This document shows positions 16,574 to 26,446 of a stretch of DNA of 64,000 nt, in pieces (position 1 is the stretch's first letter; the number at the start of each line of letters is the position of its first letter). A program made the translations under genes and the position numbers. The stretch covers positions 248,001-312,000 of the forward strand of contig NZ_CP052766.1 of NCBI RefSeq assembly GCF_002499975.2, given 5' to 3'. Below the pieces are notes generated by a model. The model searched no databases. It had not been told where the DNA came from and saw only the letters and a list, made by a program, of their open reading frames with translations. Source of the DNA: Alteromonas pelagimontana (GTDB taxonomy: Bacteria; Pseudomonadota; Gammaproteobacteria; Enterobacterales; Alteromonadaceae).

Positions 16574-17773
16574 TCAATCATTTTGCAGCGCCGTAGCGGG
16601 ATTGACGCGCATTGCCCGACTCGCGGGGTAAAGACTGGCCACGACACACAATAACAGCGAAAAGAACGTGACCCCAAGTACCTGTGTCCATCTTAAATCT
16701 ACCGGCACCCCCTGTCCGTCAGCGCTAAGCGCCAATGGCAATTCCATAATTGATAGTAACAGGTTAAGCTGAGAAGCCACGACAACGCCAAGCACTAAAC
16801 CGATGCCCGCCCCTTTCAAGCCGTTAAATAGACCATTTAGGATGAATATTGACATTATTTTTCGGCCGTTCATCCCTTGGGTTTGTAATATAGCAATATC
16901 ACCTTGCTTTTCCGTCACTACCATTACTAATGCAGAAACGATATTAAATGCTGCCACAGCAATAATCAGCAGCAACATCATAAACATCATGTTCTTTTCC
17001 ATTTTAACCGCATCGAACAATGGCCCCTGTCTTTCACGCCAGTTTTCAACCTGCTGCTCACTAAGGGGCAACGCGTCCAGGGTAAGCTGATAGTCAAAAG
17101 CATCGGCTAAGAACAGCCGAGTATGGACAGCGGAGTCAGGAGCTTGGCGAAGAAGTCGTGTTAGGTCATCTAAATGCATAAACAGGACTTTGTCGTCCAT
17201 TTGTGAGCCAACGTTATAGATACCTGAAACCGTCACTAATCTTTGGCTGGGTAATCTTCCAAAAGGCGTGTAAACACTGGCCCCTGTGATTAACAGGCGT
17301 AAGGTGTCGCCCGGATGAATATCAAGCTGTAGCGCTAGCGCGCGGCCAACAATCACGCGGAAGTCGCCTGACTTTAAATCGGTAAAGCGACCAATACTCA
17401 AATGCCGCGCAACAATAGATTGCTCCATTTTTTCCGGCTCAATACCTTGTATCTGAACGCCACGCAATCCGGTTTTTGCTTGAACAACGCCTTCTGTTTC
17501 AGTGTATGCCATCGTTTTAGTGACGCCCGGCAGTGTCGCCAACTCAGGAATATCATCAGCATCCGCCAACACTACAATATGGGGCACAATACCTAAAATT
17601 CGCTGCTTAAGCTGGTCTTCAAAACCGTTCATTACTGAGAGCACCACAATCAATGCCATTAATCCCAATGCTATACCGGCAACCGAAAAGAAATTGATAA
17701 AGGATACAAAACTATTATGTTTTCCTGCAGTGGAGTAGCGCAAAGCGATGAACGCGGAAATCGGATGAAACAT
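16574..17773 (-). CDS. LolC/LolE-type lipoprotein-releasing ABC permease
   Basis: 399 residues. The N-terminal signature of the family is clear: FIALRYSTAGKHNSFVSFINFFSVAGIALGLMALIVVLSVMNGFE, followed by a large periplasmic domain (~55-255) and three C-terminal membrane helices (FMMLLLIIAVAAFNIVSALVM; LFNGLKGAGIGLVLGVVV; VTFFSLLLCVVASLYPASRAM). Lol permeases extract lipoproteins from the inner membrane for LolA. Normally two permease genes flank the ATPase lolD; here neither lolD nor a second permease is adjacent, so LolC, LolE or LolF-like cannot be distinguished. Divergent from the PilZ gene. Confidence 0.88.
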   Translation of the reverse strand: MFHPISAFIALRYSTAGKHNSFVSFINFFSVAGIALGLMALIVVLSVMNGFEDQLKQRILGIVPHIVVLADADDIPELATLPGVTKTMAYTETEGVVQAKTGLRGVQIQGIEPEKMEQSIVARHLSIGRFTDLKSGDFRVIVGRALALQLDIHPGDTLRLLITGASVYTPFGRLPSQRLVTVSGIYNVGSQMDDKVLFMHLDDLTRLLRQAPDSAVHTRLFLADAFDYQLTLDALPLSEQQVENWRERQGPLFDAVKMEKNMMFMMLLLIIAVAAFNIVSALVMVVTEKQGDIAILQTQGMNGRKIMSIFILNGLFNGLKGAGIGLVLGVVVASQLNLLLSIMELPLALSADGQGVPVDLRWTQVLGVTFFSLLLCVVASLYPASRAMRVNPATALQND

Positions 17774-17915
17774 AATTCCTCTATTGATCGAACGGGCGCT
17801 CGATCACTTATACTCTGGCTGTGAGCAAAAAAACCTGACTCACCAGTGAATTAGTAAAGTTGGTATACTACGTGTAAGCTTACAGGCGTACAAGAATTAG
17901 GTGGCAGGAAAGGAA

Positions 17916-18509
17916 ATGGATACACTCACTCTGGCGGAAAAACAGGCTCAATTCGATGAGTTCTTCATGATTGCCCATGAAATTAACGTCAATATAAAAC
18001 CCTTGCCTGTCGGTAGCACGCTGCCCTCCATGTCAGAACTGGAGGAGGCGATGCCCTATGCCTTTCGAATTGCCAGCGAAATGTCTGCCATAGAGGCTCA
18101 GGCACTTCGCCCCCTGCGAAACCTCGGTGAACAAGCGTCCGGTTTGGCCGATTATCTGAATCATCAGGCGCGCAAAATTGACTTGATGATGTCTTATATT
18201 TTGCATCAACAAGACGAGCAACGGTATCGATTACGGGCTACGAAGTTCGGCGGCGGCGGTGTAATAGTACGCAGTACTGACGCAATAGATATCGGTGCCA
18301 GCGCAGAATTAAAACTATTTCTTACTGAAGAAGCGGCCGCTATTTTTTGCTTTGGTGAAGTAATTGCTTGCCAGAAAGAAGCGGATGACTACCATATAGC
18401 TTTTATTTTTAACCGGATCCGTGAAGAGGATCAGGAATTGCTGGTCCGCGCCAGCTTACACCTGCAAACCCAGCAATTACGTAAACGAGCGCAGGGGAAA
18501 GACCATTAA
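17916..18509 (+). CDS. PilZ-domain protein
   Basis: 197 residues from the ATG of MDTLTLAEKQ, preceded by AGGAAAGGA; a GTG 15 nt earlier is the alternative. An N-terminal helical part (~1-100) is followed by a PilZ-like beta-barrel beginning QRYRLRATKFGGGGVIV and ending YHIAFIFNRIREEDQELLVR. The RxxxR-like arginines are present, but the usual D/N-x-S-x-x-G is replaced by a Gly-rich TKFGGGG turn, so c-di-GMP binding is uncertain. It lies just upstream of mfd (66-nt gap), probably by conserved synteny rather than shared function. Confidence 0.72.
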   Translation: MDTLTLAEKQAQFDEFFMIAHEINVNIKPLPVGSTLPSMSELEEAMPYAFRIASEMSAIEAQALRPLRNLGEQASGLADYLNHQARKIDLMMSYILHQQDEQRYRLRATKFGGGGVIVRSTDAIDIGASAELKLFLTEEAAAIFCFGEVIACQKEADDYHIAFIFNRIREEDQELLVRASLHLQTQQLRKRAQGKDH

Positions 18510-18575
18510 CGCAGGGTTGTATTGCGCCTCCAGCATTTTAATTTGCCAGTCATCAATTAACGAAAACAGGGTGTT

Positions 18576-21500
18576 ATGACAGCTACCATCACTTCCTTGC
18601 CGCTTCCTAAACCCAAAAAAATCAGCTCGTCTCAGGATCACCAGCAATGGGGGCAATTACAAGGCAGCAGCCAAGCGCTCGCCATCAGTCAGGCGTATCA
18701 TCAGCATAAAGGGCCGATAATTTTAGTTACCGCCGATACTCCCTCGGCACTAAAACTCCAGCGTGAACTTAGCTTTTTTATGGATGGCGACTCTGCCCCC
18801 ACTACGCTGTTCCCCGATTGGGAGACGTTACCTTATGATATGTTTTCGCCGCATCAGGATATTGTGTCTCAGCGGATGGAAACGCTTTATCGGTTGACCA
18901 ATCAAAAAGAAGGCATTTTTATTGTCCCTATTAATACGCTGATGCAGCGATTAGCTCCGGTCGATTATCTTAATAAATATCTGCTGATGCTAAATCAGGG
19001 GCAGTCACTGGATCGCGACCAGTTTCGCCGTAATTTGGAAAAAGCCGGTTATCTTCATGTTAATCAGGTAATGAGCCACAGTGAATTTTCCGTTCGCGGC
19101 TCGATCATTGACCTGTTTCCCATGGGCAGCACGCAGCCTTTTCGTATTGATCTGTTTGATGATGAAATCGATACCATTCGACTGTTTGATCCCGAGACTC
19201 AACGCTCCTCTGATAAAGTAAAAGAGATTCGCTTACTTCCCGCGCGGGAATTTCCTACCGATAAAGAAGGCATTTCCCTGTTTAGGCAGCAATTTTTGGA
19301 TAAATTTGATGCCAATAAAGCGCAGGAATCGGTATTTTCGCAGGTGAGCAAAGGTACCATGCCAAGTGGTGTGGAATATTATCTACCGCTGTTTTTCGAA
19401 AAAACGGCTACATTATTTGATTACCTGCACCCGAGTTCCTTGCTGTTATTGCACGGAAACTTGCATCAGGCGAGTGAATTTTTCTGGGCAGATGTCACTG
19501 AACGGTACGAACAGCACAGGTATAATCTGGCTCGCCCCCTGCTCCCTCCCGAAGACTTATTTATTCCTATTAACAACCTGTTTGAGAATATTAAGCAGTG
19601 GCCACGGGTTTCCTTAGTAGCAGATGCGCTTGATGAAAAAGCGGGCCAGCACAATCTGGGCTGCCCAAAATTACAGGATATCGCATTTAATCCGCAAAAA
19701 AAGCAACCTGCCGAGATGTTGCAAAAAACGCTATCAGACGCCGTGACTCGCGGGGCGAAGGTGCTTTTTTGTGCGGAATCGCAAGGACGCAGAGAAAATC
19801 TGCTTGCTCTGTTACGCAAAGCTGGCATTCGCCCGACCCTCTTTGAACACTTCAGTGATTTTCTTAAGAGCGACGAGAATGTCGGTATTGCCGTGGGTTT
19901 AGTAGAACACAGCTTTACCTGGCAACATGCTGAACGCGAACTGCATATTATTACTGAAACGGAGCTGCTTGGCCATAAAGTCAGCCAGCGACGTTTGCGG
20001 GACAAGCGTGCCGCTACCGATGAAAACGCGATTATTCGCAATTTGGCCGAACTCACCACTGGGCAACCGGTTGTGCATCTTGATCATGGTATTGGTCGCT
20101 ATTTGGGCTTGCAAACCCTTGATGCCGGTGGCGTAATGACAGAATATCTGTGCATTGAATACGCCAAACAGGCAAAGCTTTACGTACCGGTAGCGTCGCT
20201 GCATCTTATTTCCCGGTATACCGGTGGTGACGCCGACCATGCGCCCGTCAACGCGTTGGGCTCTGACGCCTGGAGCAAAGCCAAACAAAAAGCAGCAGAA
20301 AAAGTTCGAGATGTAGCAGCCGAGCTGTTGAACGTGTACGCTAAACGAGCCGCTAAACCCGGCTTTGCCTACAATATCAACTGGGAAGATTATCAAGCCT
20401 TTGCTGATAGCTTTCCTTTTGAAGAAACGCCGGATCAGCTTCAAGCGATCAATGCTGTTATTCAAGATATGGGTAGCCCAAATGCAATGGACCGACTGGT
20501 ATGTGGCGACGTAGGTTTTGGCAAAACCGAAGTGGCTATGCGCGCGGCGTTTCTGGCTGCGAATCACGGTAAGCAGGTTGCGATTCTGGTGCCGACCACT
20601 TTGCTGGCCCAGCAACATTACGAAAACTTTAAAGACCGCTTTGCCAACTGGCCATTCAATATTCAGGTAATGAGCCGCTTCGTTAGTAGTAAAGACACCA
20701 AAACTGCAACAGCAGGATTAAAATCCGGATTGGTCGATATTGTAGTCGGAACGCATAAACTGCTAAGTGACGATGTTAAATTTCATGATCTGGGCTTGGT
20801 CATTATCGATGAAGAACATCGATTTGGTGTACGCCAGAAAGATAAGTTTAAGTCTATGCGTGCCGACGTAGATATCCTTACTTTGACCGCAACGCCTATT
20901 CCTCGAACGCTGAACATGGCCCTCTCGGGTATGCGCGACCTCTCCATTATTGCTACCGCACCTGCCCGCCGGTTATCAATTAAAACCTTTGTGCAGCAGC
21001 GTAACAGTGCCATCATCCGAGAGGCGATAATGCGTGAGATTTTGCGCGGCGGTCAAATTTATTTCCTGCACAATGAAGTAGAAACCATTGAGAAAACGGC
21101 GCAGGAAATTACAGAAATTGTCCCAGAGGCTCGCGTTGCCGTTGGCCATGGGCAAATGCGCGAACGCGATTTAGAATCGGTTATGAGCGATTTTTACCAC
21201 CAGCGCTACAACGTGCTGGTGTGTACAACTATCATTGAAACCGGCATTGACGTACCCACAGCCAACACCATTATTATGGATCGCGCAGATCATCTTGGTC
21301 TGGCTCAGCTTCACCAACTGCGCGGGCGCGTGGGACGCTCACATCATCAGGCATACGCTTATTTACTTACTCCACACCCTAAGCGAATGACCAGAGATGC
21401 GGCTAAACGCCTGGATGCTATCGCAGCGCTAGAAGATTTGGGCGCAGGATTTGCTTTGGCAACCCATGATTTGGAAATACGAGGCGCGGGTGAATTATTA

Positions 21501-22073
21501 GGAGCTGATCAATCTGGGCAAATCGCCAGTATCGGCTTTAGCTTGTATATGGATATGCTGGATCAAGCGGTCACTGCCTTAAAAGAAGGTAAAGAGCCCT
21601 CACTGGATGAAGCCATGGCAAGCCAGACCGAAGTCGAACTGCGAATACCAGCGCTGTTGCCAGAAGATTATATCGCTGATGTGAACACGCGGCTTTCGCT
21701 ATACAAGCACCTGGCCGGATGTAAAACCAAAGCAGACATAGATGATTTCCAGATTGAGTGTATCGACCGATTCGGTTTATTGCCGGTGCAGGCGAAAAAC
21801 CTCGTTCAGGTGGCACAGCTTAAACTAGCAGCCAAAGCTCTGGGAATTTTGAAAATCGACTTAAGCGCCCAGGGCGGGACCGTTGAATTTAAGGAGCACA
21901 CGTCAGTGGATCCGGGTTATATTATTCAGCTAGTACAAACTAAGCCTCAAACTTTCAAATTCGAGGGCAGTCAAAAACTGCGCATTGTAAAATACACCGA
22001 AACGGCCAAAGAACGTCTGGATTTGGTTGAAAATATTCTCGCCGATTTTGCTAAGGAGTCGCGCCAATCATGA
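18576..22073 (+). CDS. mfd: Transcription-repair coupling factor
   Basis: 1165 residues, full length. Mfd displaces stalled RNA polymerase from lesions and recruits UvrA. The order is a UvrB-homology region (~20-350), RNA-polymerase-interacting domain (~470-540, GQPVVHLDHGIGRYLGL), a RecG-like helicase with Walker A GDVGFGKTE, DEEHRFGV, TATPIPRTL, QLRGRVGRSHHQAYAYLL, and the TRCF C-terminal domain (~1000-1150). All motor motifs are intact. Its stop overlaps the csiV start by 4 nt (ATGA), indicating translational coupling. Confidence 0.97.
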   Translation: MTATITSLPLPKPKKISSSQDHQQWGQLQGSSQALAISQAYHQHKGPIILVTADTPSALKLQRELSFFMDGDSAPTTLFPDWETLPYDMFSPHQDIVSQRMETLYRLTNQKEGIFIVPINTLMQRLAPVDYLNKYLLMLNQGQSLDRDQFRRNLEKAGYLHVNQVMSHSEFSVRGSIIDLFPMGSTQPFRIDLFDDEIDTIRLFDPETQRSSDKVKEIRLLPAREFPTDKEGISLFRQQFLDKFDANKAQESVFSQVSKGTMPSGVEYYLPLFFEKTATLFDYLHPSSLLLLHGNLHQASEFFWADVTERYEQHRYNLARPLLPPEDLFIPINNLFENIKQWPRVSLVADALDEKAGQHNLGCPKLQDIAFNPQKKQPAEMLQKTLSDAVTRGAKVLFCAESQGRRENLLALLRKAGIRPTLFEHFSDFLKSDENVGIAVGLVEHSFTWQHAERELHIITETELLGHKVSQRRLRDKRAATDENAIIRNLAELTTGQPVVHLDHGIGRYLGLQTLDAGGVMTEYLCIEYAKQAKLYVPVASLHLISRYTGGDADHAPVNALGSDAWSKAKQKAAEKVRDVAAELLNVYAKRAAKPGFAYNINWEDYQAFADSFPFEETPDQLQAINAVIQDMGSPNAMDRLVCGDVGFGKTEVAMRAAFLAANHGKQVAILVPTTLLAQQHYENFKDRFANWPFNIQVMSRFVSSKDTKTATAGLKSGLVDIVVGTHKLLSDDVKFHDLGLVIIDEEHRFGVRQKDKFKSMRADVDILTLTATPIPRTLNMALSGMRDLSIIATAPARRLSIKTFVQQRNSAIIREAIMREILRGGQIYFLHNEVETIEKTAQEITEIVPEARVAVGHGQMRERDLESVMSDFYHQRYNVLVCTTIIETGIDVPTANTIIMDRADHLGLAQLHQLRGRVGRSHHQAYAYLLTPHPKRMTRDAAKRLDAIAALEDLGAGFALATHDLEIRGAGELLGADQSGQIASIGFSLYMDMLDQAVTALKEGKEPSLDEAMASQTEVELRIPALLPEDYIADVNTRLSLYKHLAGCKTKADIDDFQIECIDRFGLLPVQAKNLVQVAQLKLAAKALGILKIDLSAQGGTVEFKEHTSVDPGYIIQLVQTKPQTFKFEGSQKLRIVKYTETAKERLDLVENILADFAKESRQS

Positions 22074-23485
22074 TGTATGTCCGCAGTGTTTTTTCCCTGC
22101 TACTGTTAAGTGTTGTTACCGCGCCTGCGCTCGCTGCCGATGACTGGTGGTTTGATGTGGAAGTCATTATTTTTGACCGCAACGTAGCGCTGACAGAACT
22201 CGCGGAGCAGTTCGAAGAAGCCGATGAACTTTCTCCTTATCACGCCGACTGGGATTTGATTGGTGAATATCTTCGTCCTGATATTTCATGGCTGAAGCAA
22301 GGATTGGCAACGTGTGACACCGGTAACTCGCCATTATGGCTTCCTAAACCTTCAATTGAATCCATTATCAGCGATTACGAACAGTGGCAGACGGCGCGCT
22401 CTGGTGCCTCTGTCGGGGAAGCTGTTAACATAAATAACGATACAGGTTTATCAACGGCGAATAAAATACCTGACAGTGCGAGACAGGAATACTTCGGCAG
22501 CCCCTTGACGCCAACGAACGCATCAGTTGTCGAACCCGGTGCTGCGCAGAACTCACTGGAAAGCATTGCGCCTCAGCGCGACGTTACTGTGCGGGAAATC
22601 GCGGATTACTGGTTAGAGTTTAGTGGCATCAACAACTTCAATCCAGTTACCGTTCCACGCTTTCGCTTTTGTGAGCCGCAGACGTTATGGTTAAGCTGGC
22701 AAAATGGCTCCTGGCGTCGGTCCAAACCAGATAATCATCTACCTTACCCCGACCATATTCCAATTACACTAGATGGACAAGACTGGCCGGAATCTTCTCG
22801 CCCCCATGTGTTATCCCCTAATCAACTTCATCTCACTAAATTGTCGCAACAGATTAGACAAGCTGGCGGGCTCAATCGCCTTTTGCATATCGTATGGCGT
22901 CAGCCAGTAAAATTTGGAGAGGAAAAAGCGGCAAGCGTACGCCTGTTCGCCGGTAAAAACTTTGCAGATTCCTTTACGCTTACCGGTGAGCAAATCAAGC
23001 CTGAAGACCTTAATGACTCTTCAATTATTGAGCTTAAAAAGAAAGAGGAAATTTCCCTTACCGCTTCCCAGGATGATTTTTTCTCTATTTTACAAAATGA
23101 TCTGGATAAAGCCGAAACAGTTTCCTTTGCCTCCATGATGGCCGCTGTTAAACAGAATAAAATGCAGCCACTAATACCTGTGCGGTCAACTGTTGCACAG
23201 CCTGATACTCCCATCTGGCAAATTGACGGTGAACTGAAGGTATTTCTGAAATACATCAATCGGGTTCCCTATTTACATATCGATACCGAGTTATTTTACC
23301 GACAACCCGTTCCCATTGAAGGCGATACAGTGAACCCGAATGAAGCTCCGACCTACCGTTTAGCTTCAGTGCCTTTTAAACAGGTGCGCAGAGTCATCAG
23401 CAAGCAGTTACATTATTTCGATCATCCATTGTTCGGTATGGTAGTTGAAATAAGACGCTACAAACGCCCCGGCGAACAGGAATAA
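22070..23485 (+). CDS. csiV: CsiV-family peptidoglycan-binding protein
   Basis: 471 residues, with a signal peptide (MMYVRSVFSLLLLSVVTAPALA, cleavage likely after residue ~23). The mature N-terminus DDWWFDVEVIIFDRNVALTELAEQFEE is characteristic of CsiV, which in Vibrio cholerae binds peptidoglycan and is needed for resistance to a non-canonical D-amino-acid stress. The middle (~110-190) is low in similarity; the conserved C-terminal half includes GELKVFLKYINRVPYLHIDTEL and EIRRYKRPGEQE. Periplasmic. It overlaps mfd by 4 nt, the same arrangement as in related genera. Confidence 0.82.
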   Translation: MMYVRSVFSLLLLSVVTAPALAADDWWFDVEVIIFDRNVALTELAEQFEEADELSPYHADWDLIGEYLRPDISWLKQGLATCDTGNSPLWLPKPSIESIISDYEQWQTARSGASVGEAVNINNDTGLSTANKIPDSARQEYFGSPLTPTNASVVEPGAAQNSLESIAPQRDVTVREIADYWLEFSGINNFNPVTVPRFRFCEPQTLWLSWQNGSWRRSKPDNHLPYPDHIPITLDGQDWPESSRPHVLSPNQLHLTKLSQQIRQAGGLNRLLHIVWRQPVKFGEEKAASVRLFAGKNFADSFTLTGEQIKPEDLNDSSIIELKKKEEISLTASQDDFFSILQNDLDKAETVSFASMMAAVKQNKMQPLIPVRSTVAQPDTPIWQIDGELKVFLKYINRVPYLHIDTELFYRQPVPIEGDTVNPNEAPTYRLASVPFKQVRRVISKQLHYFDHPLFGMVVEIRRYKRPGEQE

Positions 23486-23489
23486 CATA

Positions 23490-24002
23490 ATGAAGGTGTA
23501 TACGCGCGGGGGGGATAAAGGTAACACCCAAATTTATGTCGATAAAGCCGTGCGAGTGACGAAAGACGATGCGGTGTTGCAATGTTATGGCGATATAGAC
23601 GAACTTAACAGCCATGTGGGCTTACTGGCTTGTCAGGTTCCTGAGCATCGGGATAGACTAACCGCTATCCAGAAGAATCTGTTTCAGGTTGGCTTTGCTA
23701 TATCGGCAACGTCGACACTTACCATCGATGATATAACCGACATTGAACAGGAAATTGATCGTCTTACCGAATCACTTGCTGCCCAGACAAGTTTCATTTT
23801 ACCGGGTGGCTGTATTGAGGCTAGCCAAAGCCATATTTGCCGGGCGGTGTGCCGACGCGCCGAAAGAACATTGGTGAAAGTAAGCCATGAACACGACGTT
23901 GCCGATAGCACCTTGGCCTACCTCAACCGGTTGTCTGATTACTTTTTCACCCTTGCTCGTTACCTTAACCACCCCCGTGGCGAAGCCGACATTAAGATAT
24001 AA
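23490..24002 (+). CDS. ATP:cob(I)alamin adenosyltransferase, PduO type
   Basis: 170 residues. It transfers the adenosyl group of ATP to cob(I)alamin, giving coenzyme B12. The ATP-binding start VYTRGGDKGNTQIYVDKAVRV, then YGDIDELNSHVGLL, and the C-terminal ICRAVCRRAERTLVKV plus AYLNRLSDYFFTLARYLN match the PduO/MMAB fold. It begins 4 nt after csiV, so it shares the mfd transcript. No cobalamin-dependent enzyme is in the window. Confidence 0.92.
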   Translation: MKVYTRGGDKGNTQIYVDKAVRVTKDDAVLQCYGDIDELNSHVGLLACQVPEHRDRLTAIQKNLFQVGFAISATSTLTIDDITDIEQEIDRLTESLAAQTSFILPGGCIEASQSHICRAVCRRAERTLVKVSHEHDVADSTLAYLNRLSDYFFTLARYLNHPRGEADIKI

Positions 24003-24154
24003 CATTCTAATATGCAGGGCACGCAGGTAGCCAACAAGAAGAGGCGCCTGCGCTTACTTTCCTTTTTTCTATAAATACTTGCAAAGGTTCTTCCCTCCCC
24101 TTCTCTTGCGTTAGGATAATAGTTTAGGATAGAGAAAAAAATGGAGCAGGGATT

Positions 24155-26437
24155 TTGCGTAACTGGCTAACTCGATTAATAACAGGTCTGGTAGTAATAG
24201 TTTTTATTGCTGGTATAGCGATATACGCAACTCTACATCTTAGCATTCCTGCATTAGATGGGGAGGAAACTAGCCCCGCAGTATCAGCACCACTTTCCCT
24301 TGAACGGGACGGCTTGGGTCAAGCGGTCATCCATGCCGCAGATCGAATCGACGCTGCTTATGCCTTAGGCGTGGCTCACACCCAAGACCGTTTTTTCCAA
24401 ATGGACTTGCAGCGCAGAGTCGCAGCCGGCGAACTATCTGTATGGTTGGGTAAAGTGGCGTTAGACGCAGATAAAAAAGCGCGCTTCCATCAGTTTAGAG
24501 CCCGCGCCGAGCAGATTTACGCCTCACTGCCCAAAACACAAAAAGCGCTTCTGCAAACTTACGCCAAGGCAGTAAATAATACATTAGCCGAATATCAAGT
24601 ACGGCCGATGGAATACCTCCTGACCGGCTACGAGATGCAGCCGTGGCAGCCTGAAGATAGTATACTGGTTATTTTCAGTATGTATCTGGATTTGCAGCAG
24701 GGGCAAGTTGCGCTGGACATGGCGAGAACGGGCCTGGTGAAATATTTTGGCAACGATATGCTGGCATTTCTAAACCCGCCCAGCAGTTACCAGGCAGCGC
24801 TTGACGGCAGCATTATTGCCAGCGGCAAAACTGAAATTCCGTCTTTACCCAAAATAACGACTGCACAATATCGCCAACCAGAACCGCTGGATATCGGCAG
24901 TAACAGTTGGGCGGTAACTGGCCAACTTACTGACAATGGCGCAGCAATGCTGGCAAACGACATGCATTTAGGGCTTCGGGTGCCCATTATCTGGTATCGC
25001 ACCCAACTTAATTACAGCCGTGATGATCAGAGCGTGCAACTTACCGGCGTAAGTTTACCTGGCGTACCCGGCGTGGTAGTAGGCACCAATAACCATATCG
25101 CCTGGGGTTTCACAAACGCCAACCTGGATAACGTTGAGTGGATTGAACTTGATAAATCAACCAATGTTACCCCGGTACAAACCAACATCGCCACGACTGA
25201 AGGAGAAGAATCCTATACGTTCTTAAATAGCCCCTACGGACCGGTTAAAGTTGTCGATGACGTTCAATATGCACTTGCCTGGGTCGCTCATCAACCCTAT
25301 GCAGTCAATCTGGCTATAACTGATCTGGATGTAGTCACCAATGTTGATGAAGCATTGTCGCTGGCTAGTACTATCGGTATTCCCACGCAAAATATGGTGG
25401 TGGTGGATAAATCAGGGAATGCCGCCTGGACACCCGCCGGAGCAGTAACCGCACGCCCTACCCCCAGTAATTATGCCATTCCTGAATCCCAATACTCTTC
25501 TTTGTGGCAACAAAAAGAAAATGAACTTCCGCGGTTCAAAAATCCGCCTTCTCAACGATTATGGACAGCAAACGCCCGGGTGGTATCTAAAGAAGACATG
25601 CCACGTTTTGGCGACGGTGGCTACGCGTTAGGTGCAAGAAGCCAACAAATTCGCGACAGGTTGTATGACTATGATAATTTTGACGAAGCCCGTTTCTACG
25701 CTATTCAACTAGACAACGAAGCGCGCTTTCTGATGCCTTGGCACACTCTGCTGATCCAGTCGCTTAACGCCAATACCTCCCAATTTGCTGCAGATCTTCA
25801 GCAGTTATCTAAATGGCAAGCCTGCGCCTGCGCGGACGCTGTGGGTTATACGCTCGTGAAAAAGTTTCGCCAGGAAGTCATGAACCGGTTGCTTAGCCCA
25901 GTTTTTCAACCGCTGGAGGATAAAGGTTTTCAAACGTCTCAGTTGCTTCGCCAGGTTGAGCCCGCTTTATGGCAACTGCTGGAGCAACAACCCTTAGGTT
26001 GGTTACCCGCAGGAGAACGGGACTGGCAGCAATTTCTGGTAAATGCTTATATCCAAGCCAGAGATGAACTTTTCGAAAGATACAGTAACAATAACAATTT
26101 TTCTGATCTTGCATGGGGCAAGGTAAATGCTTTGCGGGTCGAGCACCCTTTTGCCAAACAGATCCCATTAATCGGGAGCTTACTTAATATGGCAGAAATA
26201 CCAGCTTTCGGAGATACCTTTATGCCAGCCGTACAGGCTGAAGCATTTGGTGCTTCAGAACGTTTTTTTGTGCAGCCAGGGCATCTCGAAGAAGCGGTTA
26301 TGGTGCTGCCAGGGGGCCAGTCAGGTCATCCACTTTCGCAATATTACAAAACTGGTTTTGAGGATTACGCAGCGCAAAAGCCCACTCCATTATTACCCGG
26401 ATCTTCAATACATAAACGCATCTGGCTACCAAAGTGA
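24155..26437 (+). CDS. Penicillin acylase family Ntn-hydrolase (exported)
   Basis: 760 residues from a TTG start with GGAGCAGGGA upstream; the nearby ATG at 24141 is out of frame. An N-terminal hydrophobic segment (~5-28) acts as signal or anchor. The precursor should self-cleave before Ser249 in DIGSNSWAV, which becomes the N-terminal nucleophile of the beta chain; the following NDMHLGLRVP and TGVSLPGVPGVVVGTNNHIAWGFTN are typical. Family members cleave amides such as penicillins, acyl-homoserine lactones or aculeacin; which applies here cannot be read. ybaK follows 9 nt later. Confidence 0.88.
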   Translation: MRNWLTRLITGLVVIVFIAGIAIYATLHLSIPALDGEETSPAVSAPLSLERDGLGQAVIHAADRIDAAYALGVAHTQDRFFQMDLQRRVAAGELSVWLGKVALDADKKARFHQFRARAEQIYASLPKTQKALLQTYAKAVNNTLAEYQVRPMEYLLTGYEMQPWQPEDSILVIFSMYLDLQQGQVALDMARTGLVKYFGNDMLAFLNPPSSYQAALDGSIIASGKTEIPSLPKITTAQYRQPEPLDIGSNSWAVTGQLTDNGAAMLANDMHLGLRVPIIWYRTQLNYSRDDQSVQLTGVSLPGVPGVVVGTNNHIAWGFTNANLDNVEWIELDKSTNVTPVQTNIATTEGEESYTFLNSPYGPVKVVDDVQYALAWVAHQPYAVNLAITDLDVVTNVDEALSLASTIGIPTQNMVVVDKSGNAAWTPAGAVTARPTPSNYAIPESQYSSLWQQKENELPRFKNPPSQRLWTANARVVSKEDMPRFGDGGYALGARSQQIRDRLYDYDNFDEARFYAIQLDNEARFLMPWHTLLIQSLNANTSQFAADLQQLSKWQACACADAVGYTLVKKFRQEVMNRLLSPVFQPLEDKGFQTSQLLRQVEPALWQLLEQQPLGWLPAGERDWQQFLVNAYIQARDELFERYSNNNNFSDLAWGKVNALRVEHPFAKQIPLIGSLLNMAEIPAFGDTFMPAVQAEAFGASERFFVQPGHLEEAVMVLPGGQSGHPLSQYYKTGFEDYAAQKPTPLLPGSSIHKRIWLPK

Positions 26438-26446
26438 GGATAATCG

